Of a DNA stretch of 30,681 nucleotides, positions 1 through 8,577 are shown piece by piece. The notes below the pieces were generated by a model that was given only the letters and a program-made list of their open reading frames with translations, was not told the origin of the DNA and made no database searches. Position 1 is the first letter of the stretch; the number at the start of each line of letters is the position of its first letter. Origin of the DNA: JAWLAT01 sp041395325 (GTDB lineage: Bacteria; Pseudomonadota; Gammaproteobacteria; Xanthomonadales; SZUA-5); NCBI GenBank assembly GCA_041395325.1, contig JAWLAT010000042.1:1-30681 (forward strand), in the 5' to 3' direction. Both the position numbers and the translations under genes were made by a program.

Positions 1-1
1 C

Positions 2-79
2 CAGGCCAGGCTGCGCACCGAGCAGGCCGATGGCCGCTTTCAGGTCGCGCTGCATCTGCCCGAGGCGCCGCAGCGTTGA
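2..79 (+). CDS. C-terminal end of a sensor histidine kinase (partial)
   Basis: An open frame enters from the left edge and stops with TGA at 77-79. The 25 visible residues begin QARLRTEQ and end in LHLPEAPQR. This fits the last strands of a HATPase domain of the LytS/YehU type, where a segment like 'G.F.v.l.LP' closes the ATP-binding domain. The stop codon overlaps the TTG start of a LytTR response regulator, the usual arrangement of a kinase with its cognate regulator, and this context is the main support. Too little is visible to say anything about the sensor domain or the stimulus. Confidence 0.6.
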   Translation, partial: QARLRTEQADGRFQVALHLPEAPQR

Positions 80-897
80 ACGTAGCTGCCGATGACAGCA
101 CGCTGCGAGCGTTGATCGTCGATGACGAGGCCCCGGCGCGCAGCAATCTGCGTCGGGCACTGCAGGCGCATCCGCACTGGTGTGTGGTCGCCGAAGCCGA
201 CAGCGCATCGAGCGCTCGCGCGCGATTGCAAAACATGGCAGTCGATGCCCTGTTCCTGGACATTCAGATGCCTGGCGAGAGCGGTCTCAGCCTGGCCCGG
301 AGTCTGCTGGCAGACAGCGCCACCGTGGCGCCGCTGGTGATTTTCGTCACCGCCTACGACCGATTTGCGATCGACGCCTTTGAGGTGCACGCGCTGGACT
401 ATCTGCTCAAGCCGGTGGACGACGAACGGCTGGCACAGACCCTGGAGCGGGCTGCCATGCTGCGCGGTCTGCAATCCGCTCGTCCATGGCGCGACGCCGT
501 CACGGACGCGGTCAGCGCGATGGAGGATGCGCGGGAACAGCGTCCGGCGGCGCCGCTGACGCGACTGTGCGTGCGCTCGGTGGGGTCGGTGGAGACCGTG
601 GCCGTCGATTCGGTGCGCTGGATCCGCTCGGCCGGCAACTATGTCGAACTGCATCTGGCTGAGCGCTGCGTGCTGCATCGCGTGGCGCTGTCCCGACTCG
701 AGGAACATCTGGATGCCGACTGCTTCCTGCGCGTGCACCGCACCGCGCTGGTCCGTCGCAACCTCGTGCGCGGGCTGCGGAGTCTGGGCGAGGGGAGCTA
801 TCAGCTATGGCTGGACGGGGGTGACCGGGTGCCGGTCAGCGAGCGCCATTTGCCGGAGGTGCGGGCCCAGCTGGAACTCGGCACCGAGGCCGATTGA
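76..897 (+). CDS. LytTR-family response regulator
   Basis: A 273-residue two-domain DNA-binding response regulator. The receiver domain (about 10-125) has the acidic pair D16-D17, the phospho-acceptor D62 in the motif LDIQMP, T92 and K112 in LLKPVDD. A LytTR DNA-binding domain follows (about 163-266), with the typical stretch NYVELHL and the signature FLRVHRTALV. It is presumably phosphorylated by the kinase whose end is seen just upstream. The start is TTG at 76, overlapping the kinase stop by four bases (TTGA), which indicates translational coupling; no good ATG lies near the N-terminus of the receiver. The length is slightly above the usual ~240-250 because of a linker of about 35 residues between the domains. 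The target genes cannot be read from the sequence. Confidence 0.9.
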   Translation: MNVAADDSTLRALIVDDEAPARSNLRRALQAHPHWCVVAEADSASSARARLQNMAVDALFLDIQMPGESGLSLARSLLADSATVAPLVIFVTAYDRFAIDAFEVHALDYLLKPVDDERLAQTLERAAMLRGLQSARPWRDAVTDAVSAMEDAREQRPAAPLTRLCVRSVGSVETVAVDSVRWIRSAGNYVELHLAERCVLHRVALSRLEEHLDADCFLRVHRTALVRRNLVRGLRSLGEGSYQLWLDGGDRVPVSERHLPEVRAQLELGTEAD

Positions 898-1029
898 GGC
901 CGCAGGGTAGGGCGGATCGGCAGCCATCAGGTGGGCGCTGTGAAGCAGTGCCGCGAGACGCGATGCAATCGTCATCTTGCCGAGACAAAGCGGCCTTAGA
1001 GTGCGCGCTTTCCTCGGGGAGGGGTGACG

Positions 1030-3681
1030 ATGACGCGTTGGGGACGTGTGTTGAGCGTGTGCGCGGGATTGGCGGTGGGCTCACTGGCCGTGGCGGCCGT
1101 GCCTCATCCCGATCACGGTGAGTTCGAGGCCTATCTGCAGGCACCGTTCCAGTCAGCGAAGTCTGGCGGCGGACGCGATTTCGGCCTGCGCTTCAGCTTT
1201 CCGGATGCACCTGCGGGCACCGTGGCCATCTGGGCGCTGGAATTGCTGGACAGCGACGGCAAGCCGCTGCGCAGCTGGCAAGGCAGCAGCAAGCTCCATG
1301 GTGATCGCGCCAGTCACGAGTTGCACTGGGATGGTCTGGGTGCCAAGGCTGGCCAGCTGCCGGCCGGTTATTACACGGTTCGCCTGAGCGCCTTGCCCGC
1401 CACCGACGCCACCCGCCAGCTGTCGGCTCAGGACGAGGAATTGATCGTCCAGGAATGGGACATCCAGATCGGCCAGGTCGCCAAGGCGGTGATGCCGGCC
1501 TTCGAAGCGCTGCCGGTGGGTCAATCCGGCGACGCGGCGGCCAAGGCCCGTCCGGCCAACGGTTTCCCGTACACGATCTACTACGGCAATCTGCATTCGC
1601 AGACCAATCACTCCGACGGCGGCGCCGAGGTCAGCGGCTGCAGCAGCTCCGAGAGCCCGCAGGCCGGCCAGGTCGATCCTGCCGGGGCCTACGCGATTAT
1701 GCGCAGTCGCGGCGATTTCCTGCTCGCCAGCGAACACAACCACATGTACGACCGCTCCACCGGCACCAACAGCAGCGCCGATGCGACCTGGGCGCGCAAT
1801 CTGTTCAACACCGGCAAGAGCCAGGCCAGCAGCTTCACGGCGGCCAACGCGGGTTTCGTGGCGATGTATGGCACCGAGTGGGGCACGATCTCCAATGGTG
1901 GCCACCTGAATCTGATCAATCCCGATGGCCTGGCCAACTGGGAGTATGGCGCCGGCAACCAGCTGGTCGGCCATCACTTCGTGCCCAAGAACGACTACGC
2001 CGCCCTGTATGTGCTGATGCGCAACCGCGGCTGGATCGGGCAGTTTAATCATCCCTCCAGCAGCCAGTTCGCGATCGGCGGCACCGGCATGGCCTTCGAC
2101 AGCAACGGTCTGGAAGTGATGGTGGCCGCCGAGGTCATCAACACCTCGGCCTTTTCGAAGAACACCACCGAGACCGAGACCGCACGCAGCAACTACGCCA
2201 GCGCCTGGGGCACGCTGCTGCGCCGCGGCTACAAGGTGGCGCCGACCACCAACCAGGACAACCATTGCGCCAACTACGGGCAGAGCTATCGCAACCGCAC
2301 CGGCATCCTGATTCCCACTGGCAGCAGCTACAACGAAGCCTCCATCGTCGCCGCGCTGCGCGCCCGTCGGACCTTTGCCACCGAAGACAAGAACGCGCAG
2401 CTGATCCTGACTGCCAATGGCCAGCTGATGGGCACCAGCTTCAACAACAGCGGCACGCTGACGCTGGTAGCCAACTACGCCAGCGCCAATGGTCAGACTG
2501 CCCAGCGCATCCAGTTCTACAAGGGCACGGTCGGCGGCAGCTCGGTGACCCAGCTGACCGAGGGCAACGGCAGCTACACATTCACGCCACCCAATGGCTC
2601 GAATTTCTACTACGCGCTGGTCACCCAGGCCAACGGCGACCGCCTTTACAGCGCCCCGGTCTGGGTGGAGCAGGGCAGTGCACCCAGCGACACCACCCCA
2701 CCCAGCGTCAGTGCCAGTGTCTCCGGCAGCAGCGGAACCATCAGCCTGAATGCGACGGCCAGCGACAACGTCGGCGTGACCAACGTGGAGTTCCGCGTCG
2801 ATGGCGTGCTGCGCGGCAGTGACGCTTCCAGCCCCTACAGCCTGTCCTTCGATTCGACCGCGCTGGCAGACGGCAGTCACACGCTGGTGGCGCGGGCTTT
2901 CGATGCCGCCGGCAACAGCAGCAACTCGAGCACCGTCAACTTCAGCACCAGCAATGCGCCGGCGGGCGGCCTGTACAACGAGACCGAGTCCAACGGCTCG
3001 ATCGCCAGCGCCAACGTCGTCTCCACCGCCTTTGATCAGATCCGCGGCACGATGGGCAACACCACCGACAAGGATTATTTCCGCCTGACCGTCGCCGCCG
3101 GCGAGCGCCTGGACATCGGCATGACCGGTCCGGCGGGCACTGACTATGACCTGTACATCGTGAACAGCAGCGACAGCACCCTGGCGGCCGGCGAGAGCGG
3201 CAGCTCGACCGAGTCCATCAACTGGACCAACAGCGGCAGCAGCAGCGCCACTGTCTACGCCAAGGTGATCAGCTATTCGGGCAGTTCCACGACCGTGCCC
3301 TACAACCTGACCCTGACTTACACACCGGCCAGCGGCGGCGCCAGCTTCTTCGAAAACACTGCCGACTACACGATCAACGACAACAGCACCGTGGACAGCC
3401 CGATCACGGTCAGTGGCCGCAGTGGCAATGCCCCCAGCAACCTGCAGGTGGCGGTGACGATCTACCACACCTACCGGGGTGATCTGAAAGTGGATCTGGT
3501 GGCGCCCGATGGCACGCTCTACAACCTCAGCAACTACGCCGGTGGCAGCGCCGACAACCTGATCGGCACCTACACCATCAACGCCTCCAGCGAGGCCGCC
3601 AACGGCAGCTGGAAGCTGCGGGTGCGGGACAACTACAACGGCGACACCGGTTACATCGACCGCTGGAGCCTGCAGTTCTGA
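1030..3681 (+). CDS. Secreted PHP-type (CehA/McbA-like) metallohydrolase with Ig, PPC and P-domain tail
   Basis: Predicted 883-residue secreted protein. ATG 1030 is preferred over GTG 1024 because GGAGG lies 7 bases before it. The first ~24 residues form a signal peptide ending in SLAVAAVP. Residues ~180-480 resemble the PHP/CehA-McbA metallohydrolases: GNLHSQTNHSDG near 187, ASEHNH near 235, GTEWG, GQFNHPSS and NQDNHC, ending in ALRARRTFATEDKNAQ. Next come a bacterial Ig-like domain (~555-645, DNVGVTNVEFRVDG), a PPC domain (~647-768, TESNGS...DKDYFRLTV) and a proprotein-convertase P-domain (~771-883, RGDLKVDLVAPDGT...GYIDRWSLQF). There is no C-terminal membrane anchor, so release or retention through the tail domains is likely. 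The usual PHP HxH and DH motifs read HSQ and EH here, so catalysis is uncertain. The gene appears monocistronic; 898-1029 shows no convincing promoter. Confidence 0.8.
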   Translation: MTRWGRVLSVCAGLAVGSLAVAAVPHPDHGEFEAYLQAPFQSAKSGGGRDFGLRFSFPDAPAGTVAIWALELLDSDGKPLRSWQGSSKLHGDRASHELHWDGLGAKAGQLPAGYYTVRLSALPATDATRQLSAQDEELIVQEWDIQIGQVAKAVMPAFEALPVGQSGDAAAKARPANGFPYTIYYGNLHSQTNHSDGGAEVSGCSSSESPQAGQVDPAGAYAIMRSRGDFLLASEHNHMYDRSTGTNSSADATWARNLFNTGKSQASSFTAANAGFVAMYGTEWGTISNGGHLNLINPDGLANWEYGAGNQLVGHHFVPKNDYAALYVLMRNRGWIGQFNHPSSSQFAIGGTGMAFDSNGLEVMVAAEVINTSAFSKNTTETETARSNYASAWGTLLRRGYKVAPTTNQDNHCANYGQSYRNRTGILIPTGSSYNEASIVAALRARRTFATEDKNAQLILTANGQLMGTSFNNSGTLTLVANYASANGQTAQRIQFYKGTVGGSSVTQLTEGNGSYTFTPPNGSNFYYALVTQANGDRLYSAPVWVEQGSAPSDTTPPSVSASVSGSSGTISLNATASDNVGVTNVEFRVDGVLRGSDASSPYSLSFDSTALADGSHTLVARAFDAAGNSSNSSTVNFSTSNAPAGGLYNETESNGSIASANVVSTAFDQIRGTMGNTTDKDYFRLTVAAGERLDIGMTGPAGTDYDLYIVNSSDSTLAAGESGSSTESINWTNSGSSSATVYAKVISYSGSSTTVPYNLTLTYTPASGGASFFENTADYTINDNSTVDSPITVSGRSGNAPSNLQVAVTIYHTYRGDLKVDLVAPDGTLYNLSNYAGGSADNLIGTYTINASSEAANGSWKLRVRDNYNGDTGYIDRWSLQF

Positions 3682-3760
3682 TGAACCCTGGACCCATCGT
3701 CCGGCAACCACGGGTGCCGGGCGTCGGGTCCTCTGCACGGCGCGATCGGTCTGGACAACG

Positions 3761-3776
3761 GGGGACCGGCGTCCCC
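3761..3776. terminator. Short GC hairpin between convergent genes
   Basis: GGGGAC-CGGC-GTCCCC forms a perfect 6-bp stem with a 4-base loop. It lies midway in the 219-base gap between the ends of the PHP hydrolase gene (+) and the M20 gene (-). There is no T-run on either side, so it is at best a weak or factor-assisted terminator. A second weak pairing (CACCGA/TCGGTG) lies at about 3798-3817. Nothing else recognisable is in 3682-3900. Confidence 0.25.
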
Positions 3777-3900
3777 GTCCGACGAATCCGGGGAACACCG
3801 ATGTCCTTTTCGGTGCTGGAGTACAGGCCGGGGCCGACAAATCCCATCGCGACGAGCCCGTGACCGGGGAATCGCGCGGCTGCCGGCATTCGCTGCCAGC

Positions 3901-5223
3901 CTATGGGTTTGCCGACGGCCCCAGCAAGGTCAATGCGGCCGTGACCATGGCCTCCGTACCCGTGCTGATGGCAGCCTGTGGGTCCACCTTGAAGAACGGC
4001 GAATGGTGTGAAGGTGCGCTGGCCACGGCCTCAGCCGGCGTGCCGCCGACGCTGAAATAGACGCCCTTGACGCCGGTGTCGGGGGCGACGAAGTAGGCGA
4101 AGTCCTCCGCACCCATGCCCTCGCGCGGCCGATCCCACAGGGCTTCGGCGCCGAAGCGCGCACCGATGGCCTCGCGCACGCGGGCCGCCGTGGCGCCATC
4201 ATTGATCGTTGGAGGCGTGGTTTCGGTGGCCGAGCGCTGCACTTCCGGCAACTGATCCTCCGGCACGCCCAGTGACAGCGCCACGCCGCGGGCGACGCGG
4301 TCGATGCCGTCCAGCAGCGTCTGCCGGACCTGCTCGTCGTTGGCGCGAACGGTCAGCTGCATCTCCACCCGGTCGCCGATGATGTTGTGCTTGTTGCCAC
4401 CGTGGATGGCACCGACGGTGATCACGCCGGCCTGCTGCGGCGCAATCGAGCGCGAAACGATAGACTGCAGGCTGACCACGATCTGCGCCGCCACCAGCAC
4501 CGGATCAACGCCCTTGTGCGGTGAAGCCCCGTGCGCGCCGATGCCATGAACGACAATGTCGACGCTGTCGGAACTGGATGAGCGCAGTCCCAGCGGAATA
4601 TCCAGCGTGCCCACCGGCTGTTGCGCCGAAACGTGCAGGGCCAGCGCGTAGTCGGGCTTGGGGAAGCGCTCGTAGAGACCATCCTCGAGCATCGCGCGGG
4701 CGCCGGAGATGCGCTCCTCGGCCGGTTGGCCGATCAGCACCAGCGTGCCGGACCACTGCTGGCGACGTTCGATCAGCTGCCGCGCCGTGCCCACCAGTGC
4801 GGTGATGTGGGTGTCGTGGCCACAGGCATGCATCACCGGCTTGACCACGCCGTCGATGTCCTCCTGGGTCGCGCTAGAGGCGTAATCCAGACCGGAATCC
4901 TCGGCGATCGGCAGGCCATCCATGTCGGCACGAATCAGGACCGTGGGGCCTTCGCCATTGCGCAGCACCGCGACCACGCCCGTCCCACCGACACCTTCGG
5001 TGACCTCATAGCCCAGTGCCCGAATCTCGGCGGCCAGGCGCTCGGCGGTGCGGAACTCCCGATGGGACAGCTCCGGGTTGGCGTGGAACCAGCGAAACAA
5101 CGGACCCAGCCGTGCCTGATAGTCGGCCGCGATCGAACTGCGCAGGTCATCGGCGGCGTGACCGTCGAGGGGGAGCAGACCCAGCAGGGCGGTCAGAACG
5201 GCAGTGGCGATTGGACGACGCAT
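3901..5223 (-). CDS. Periplasmic M20D-family amidohydrolase (N-acyl amino acid/hippurate hydrolase type)
   Basis: A 440-residue zinc/manganese metallopeptidase of family M20D, which hydrolyses N-acyl amino acids or similar amides. ATG at 5223 is preceded by GGAG about 9 bases upstream; longer in-frame extensions lack family similarity. The N-terminus is a signal peptide ending in LDGHAADD (~23 residues), so the enzyme is exported. Metal-site motifs are all present: DMDGLP (100-105), HACGHDTH with C134 and H136, GQPAEE with E169-E170, H197 in ALHVSA, GAHGASPHKGVDP in the dimerisation domain, and a late GAEDFAYF. The C-terminal SHHSPFF supplies the usual last ligand histidine. It is divergent from the DUF1566 gene across a 121-base spacer. 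The exact substrate cannot be inferred. Confidence 0.9.
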   Translation of the reverse strand: MRRPIATAVLTALLGLLPLDGHAADDLRSSIAADYQARLGPLFRWFHANPELSHREFRTAERLAAEIRALGYEVTEGVGGTGVVAVLRNGEGPTVLIRADMDGLPIAEDSGLDYASSATQEDIDGVVKPVMHACGHDTHITALVGTARQLIERRQQWSGTLVLIGQPAEERISGARAMLEDGLYERFPKPDYALALHVSAQQPVGTLDIPLGLRSSSSDSVDIVVHGIGAHGASPHKGVDPVLVAAQIVVSLQSIVSRSIAPQQAGVITVGAIHGGNKHNIIGDRVEMQLTVRANDEQVRQTLLDGIDRVARGVALSLGVPEDQLPEVQRSATETTPPTINDGATAARVREAIGARFGAEALWDRPREGMGAEDFAYFVAPDTGVKGVYFSVGGTPAEAVASAPSHHSPFFKVDPQAAISTGTEAMVTAALTLLGPSANP

Positions 5224-5344
5224 GGGCGATCTCCGGCAGGCAGGCGGGTTCCGATGCTCGCCGACGTGCAGTGTCAGCGCAAGGCGTGAGGGTGCGCGGG
5301 CGGAAACATCGCTGCCCCTTGCAGACCCACACGCGAGATTCCCC

Positions 5345-6157
5345 ATGACGATGCCCATTCCACGCCGAGGTGTGCTGTTCGCCCTGTTGCTGGCCGCGCA
5401 GGCGCAGGCACTGCCGCCGCCCGACAGCGCGCAGATCAGCTGCTTTGACGAGACCAGCAGCACCGGCACAGTCGGGCCCGGCATGCCGGACCCGCAACCC
5501 GCCACTCACCCAGGTCAGGACTGTGTCTACGGCCGCAGTGCCGCCGACCGCTTCGACCTGCTGAGCAAGGTCGGCGGCAGCGGGGTACCCGGTCGCGACT
5601 ACAGCAAGATCGCCAACGACGGGAGCGTGTTGCCGGCCGATGCGCAGCTCGGGTCCGGACCCGGCGACTGGGCCTGCACCCGCGACAACGACACCGGCCT
5701 GATCTGGGAGATCAAGGTCGATGACGCCAACCACCTGCGTCACCTCAGCCACAGCTACAGCTGGTACGACGCCGATCCGGCGATCAATGCCGGGCTGCCC
5801 GGCAGCACCGCGGGGACCGGTTGCAATGGCACGCTCCCGCAATGCCATACGACGGCCTATCGCGATGCGGTCAATGCCTTGCCGGGAGGACTGTGCGGCG
5901 CCACCGACTGGCGCCTGCCGGATCTGGTCGAACTGACCACGCTGCAACTGCACGAGCGCTTTGACGGCTCGCTGACCTACATTGACCCGCTCTATTTTCC
6001 CGTCTCACCCGCCAACAACTACTGGAGCGGGCGACCGCTCGCTGGTGCCACGGCCACGGTGGACGGTGCCTGGACGGTGGGTTTCGGCACACCGCGCAAC
6101 TTCCCGGTTCCCAAGACGGCTTCCCGGCAGCTTCGGCTGGTGCGAGGTGGCCAATGA
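5345..6157 (+). CDS. Secreted DUF1566 (Lcl C-terminal-like) domain protein
   Basis: A 270-residue secreted protein starting at ATG 5345 (a second ATG six bases later is also possible; the ribosome site is weak). The N-terminal signal peptide is RRGVLFALLLAAQAQA. The rest matches the DUF1566/Lcl_C fold seen in bacterial surface and sulfatase-modifying-like C-type lectin folds: DNDTGLIWEIK near 112, a conserved TDWRLPDLVEL near 200, NNYWSGR near 230, and a final RQLRLVRGG. Cysteines are paired along the chain, suggesting disulfides and an extracytoplasmic location. The function of the domain is unknown; ligand binding or protein interaction is the usual guess. The stop overlaps the next start (ATGA at 6154-6157), so the two DUF1566 proteins are translationally coupled and probably act together. 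Confidence 0.75.
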   Translation: MTMPIPRRGVLFALLLAAQAQALPPPDSAQISCFDETSSTGTVGPGMPDPQPATHPGQDCVYGRSAADRFDLLSKVGGSGVPGRDYSKIANDGSVLPADAQLGSGPGDWACTRDNDTGLIWEIKVDDANHLRHLSHSYSWYDADPAINAGLPGSTAGTGCNGTLPQCHTTAYRDAVNALPGGLCGATDWRLPDLVELTTLQLHERFDGSLTYIDPLYFPVSPANNYWSGRPLAGATATVDGAWTVGFGTPRNFPVPKTASRQLRLVRGGQ

Positions 6158-8457
6158 ACGCAGCCATGCGTGGATTGCTGGCGGGCAGCGCGCTGTGCGC
6201 CTCGCCGCTGATGCTGGCCGCGACCTGTCCCTCACCGGCCTTGCTGGTGGCGCCGGATTCGCGTTTTGAACTGTCCGAACCGGTGGCCGGCGAAGTGATC
6301 GTGCGCGATCTGCAGACGGGTCTGGAATGGCAGCAGTGCCCGCTGGGTCGTAGCGGACCAGGCTGCACCGGTACTGCCACGCGGGTCAGCTGGGCCGAGG
6401 CCTTGACGATGGCGCGCGACAGCAGCCACGGGGGATTTGACGACTGGCGCCTGCCGAACATGCAGGAGTTGTACGCCTTGATCGAATGGGGCTGTCAGCT
6501 GCCAGCCATCAACCTGCAGCGCTTTCCGGGCGAACTCGGCGGTCTGGTCTACTGGAGCAGCACCACCACCGATACTGCGCCGGCCACGGTGTACATCATC
6601 GATTCCGACACCGGCGGCAGTGGCAACGCTCAGCCCAAGACCGGAAGCTGGTCGGTGCGGCTGGTCCGCGGCGGCGACGCCTGGTCCAGCTTCAATGCAG
6701 CGGGCCAGCCCGACCCCTTTGCCTTCGCCGACCAGCTGGCGGTGCCGGTCGATGAGTTGCGGCTGTCGGAGACGATCACGGTCAGTGGCCTCAATGGACC
6801 GACCCAGGCGAGTGTCATCGGCGAGTCGGGTGCCGCCTTCGCGCTCAACGGCGGTACGCCGGGCAGCGCACCACAACGGGTCAACAATGGCGACCAGATT
6901 CAGGTCCAGCATCAATCGGCGTCGACCACCTCGACGACCGTGGTGACGACACTGCACATTGGCGGTCGCTCGGCCGAATTCCGCTCGACCACGATTCCGG
7001 GTCAGCGCATTGGCGGTTCGGTCAGTGGCTTGCTGGGCAGCGGACTGGTGCTGCGCCTCAACGGCACCGAGGACTTGCCCATCGCGGCCAACGGCAGTTT
7101 CCAGTTCAGCACCGAACTGCTCAGCGGAACAAACTATGTGGTCACCGTGCTGACCCAACCAGCCATGCCGGCGCAAGCCTGCGAGGTGATCGACGGCAGC
7201 GGTCTGGTCCCGGCCGGTGATGTCAGTGATGTGCAGGTCAATTGTCAGACGGTGCAGTTCAGCATCGGCGGCAGTGTCAGCGGATTGCTCGGCAGCGGCC
7301 TGGTGCTGCAGAACAACGGTGGTGATGATCTGTCCATCGAGAGCAATGGGCCCTTCAGCTTTGCCACGCCGCTGGACGATCTGAGCCCCTACAACGTCAG
7401 CGTGGCCAGCCAGCCGCTTTCGCCACGGCAGACCTGCATGGTCGCTCAGGGCAACGGTGCGCTGGCGGGGATGGCGGTCAGTTCGGTGCAGGTCAGCTGC
7501 ACGACTGACGATGTCGTGGTCAGTCCCAGCAGCGGGCCGGGCGGCAATATCGCACCGGACATGCCACAGACCGTGCCCTATCAAGGCAACCAGAGCTTCA
7601 CACTGATCGCTGCGGCCGATCATCAGTTGTTTGCGGTCGAGGGCAGCTGCGGCGGCAGCCTTGACGGGAACGTCTACACCACCGCTGCGGTGCTGGCCGA
7701 TTGCACCGTTGAGGCCGTCTTCCGCCCGTTGAGCAGCGCCAGCGTGATCGCACCAGTGCAGCCGGTTAGAGTGGGTGAGTCGCTGCTGCTGACTGTCGAT
7801 GTGACCGGTCTGGCCGGTGGCGCGCCGCAGGGGGGCAGCGTCAGCCTCAGCTTGAGCAGCGGGGAGCAATGCACCGACGCCGGCCCGCCAAGCATTGATG
7901 GCGACACGGCGCGGTTCAGTTGCAGCGTGACGCCGGCGACGCTGGGCAATCCCCAGGCCCAGGCCAGCTATCAAGGCTCCAGCAGTCACATCGACAGTGT
8001 CAGCGCCGAAGTCCCGCTGGCGGTACGGCGCTTCGCCAACCTGAGCGCCGAACTCGACGACGGCGAAACGGAGGCCGTCCCCGGCGCCGCAGCCGGCTAT
8101 CTGCTGATGATCCGCAATGTCGGCCCCGATCCGGCGCCAGCCACGGCCGTGCTGCTGGCGGCGGACCCGGCCCTGGTCGCTGCGCAATGGACCTGCAGCG
8201 CAGTCGGCGGCGCCAGTTGCCCCACGGCCAGCGGTAGCGGCGAGCTCGGCCTGCTGGTCGATTTGCCCGCCGGTGGCGGACTGGATCTGCTGCAGACCGG
8301 TGACTACCCCGCCCAACTGCCGCCCAGCGTGATGGTGCAGGCTCAGGTCGGCGCGTCGGCAGACGATCCAGACTGGGTGTTTGATCCGGTACCGGACAAC
8401 AACACCGCGACCGACAGCAACGGCGTCGAGGGCATCTTCGCCGACGGCTTTGAATGA
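6154..8457 (+). CDS. Large secreted DUF1566 protein with tandem repeats, Ig/DUF11-like modules and IFADGFE tail
   Basis: A 767-residue protein. Signal peptide ~1-22 (CASPLMLAAT), then a DUF1566 domain (~45-175) with TGLEWQQC, DDWRLPNMQEL, VYWSSTT and SVRLVRGGD. Two tandem ~80-residue repeats follow, both opening with IGGSVSGLLGSGLVL (at ~286 and ~371) and ending in a VQV.C motif. Then come an InlB-B-like segment (~455-530, SPSSGPGG...), an Ig-like module (~533-628) and a DUF11-like module with RNVGPDPAPATAV. The extreme C-terminus is EGIFADGFE, a short acidic-aromatic ending that I recall on secreted proteins of Xanthomonadales relatives; its role is not established. There is no transmembrane anchor. 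The gene is coupled to the preceding DUF1566 gene and closed by a strong terminator at 8523-8556. Confidence 0.75.
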   Translation: MNAAMRGLLAGSALCASPLMLAATCPSPALLVAPDSRFELSEPVAGEVIVRDLQTGLEWQQCPLGRSGPGCTGTATRVSWAEALTMARDSSHGGFDDWRLPNMQELYALIEWGCQLPAINLQRFPGELGGLVYWSSTTTDTAPATVYIIDSDTGGSGNAQPKTGSWSVRLVRGGDAWSSFNAAGQPDPFAFADQLAVPVDELRLSETITVSGLNGPTQASVIGESGAAFALNGGTPGSAPQRVNNGDQIQVQHQSASTTSTTVVTTLHIGGRSAEFRSTTIPGQRIGGSVSGLLGSGLVLRLNGTEDLPIAANGSFQFSTELLSGTNYVVTVLTQPAMPAQACEVIDGSGLVPAGDVSDVQVNCQTVQFSIGGSVSGLLGSGLVLQNNGGDDLSIESNGPFSFATPLDDLSPYNVSVASQPLSPRQTCMVAQGNGALAGMAVSSVQVSCTTDDVVVSPSSGPGGNIAPDMPQTVPYQGNQSFTLIAAADHQLFAVEGSCGGSLDGNVYTTAAVLADCTVEAVFRPLSSASVIAPVQPVRVGESLLLTVDVTGLAGGAPQGGSVSLSLSSGEQCTDAGPPSIDGDTARFSCSVTPATLGNPQAQASYQGSSSHIDSVSAEVPLAVRRFANLSAELDDGETEAVPGAAAGYLLMIRNVGPDPAPATAVLLAADPALVAAQWTCSAVGGASCPTASGSGELGLLVDLPAGGGLDLLQTGDYPAQLPPSVMVQAQVGASADDPDWVFDPVPDNNTATDSNGVEGIFADGFE

Positions 8458-8522
8458 GAACGGTGGTCGTCACACCCTGGCGAGTTTCCGGGCACTGACC
8501 CCAGCGGTCCAGGCCGAAAATG

Positions 8523-8556
8523 AAAGACCCGGCGAGTTTCCCCGCCGGGTCTTTTT
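8523..8556 (+). terminator. Intrinsic terminator of the DUF1566 operon
   Basis: AAAGACCCGGCG / CGCCGGGTCTTT make a perfect 12-bp stem around an 8-base loop (agtttccc). On the + strand it runs into a five-base T tract (8552-8556). It lies 65 bases after the stop of the DUF1566 gene and just before the end of the convergent surface-protein gene. The A-rich left foot could also give a weaker T tract on the minus strand, making it bidirectional. Confidence 0.85.
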
Positions 8557-8577
8557 CATCGCTCAACTCAACCCGGA

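Noticed and set aside
898..1029. Promoter for the PHP hydrolase gene
   Set aside because: TTGCCG and TTAGAG are present but spaced only 13 bases apart; no acceptable pair found.
1153..3840. 895-codon minus-strand open frame opposite the PHP hydrolase
   Set aside because: Antisense shadow in GC-rich DNA: low-complexity Val/Ala/Gly/Gln composition, no domains, no ribosome site, and the opposite strand has clear domain homology.
6232..8316. 694-codon minus-strand open frame opposite the DUF1566 gene
   Set aside because: Same shadow character; rich in Arg, Gln, His, Ala with no recognisable domain, while the plus strand carries signal peptide, DUF1566 and a terminator.
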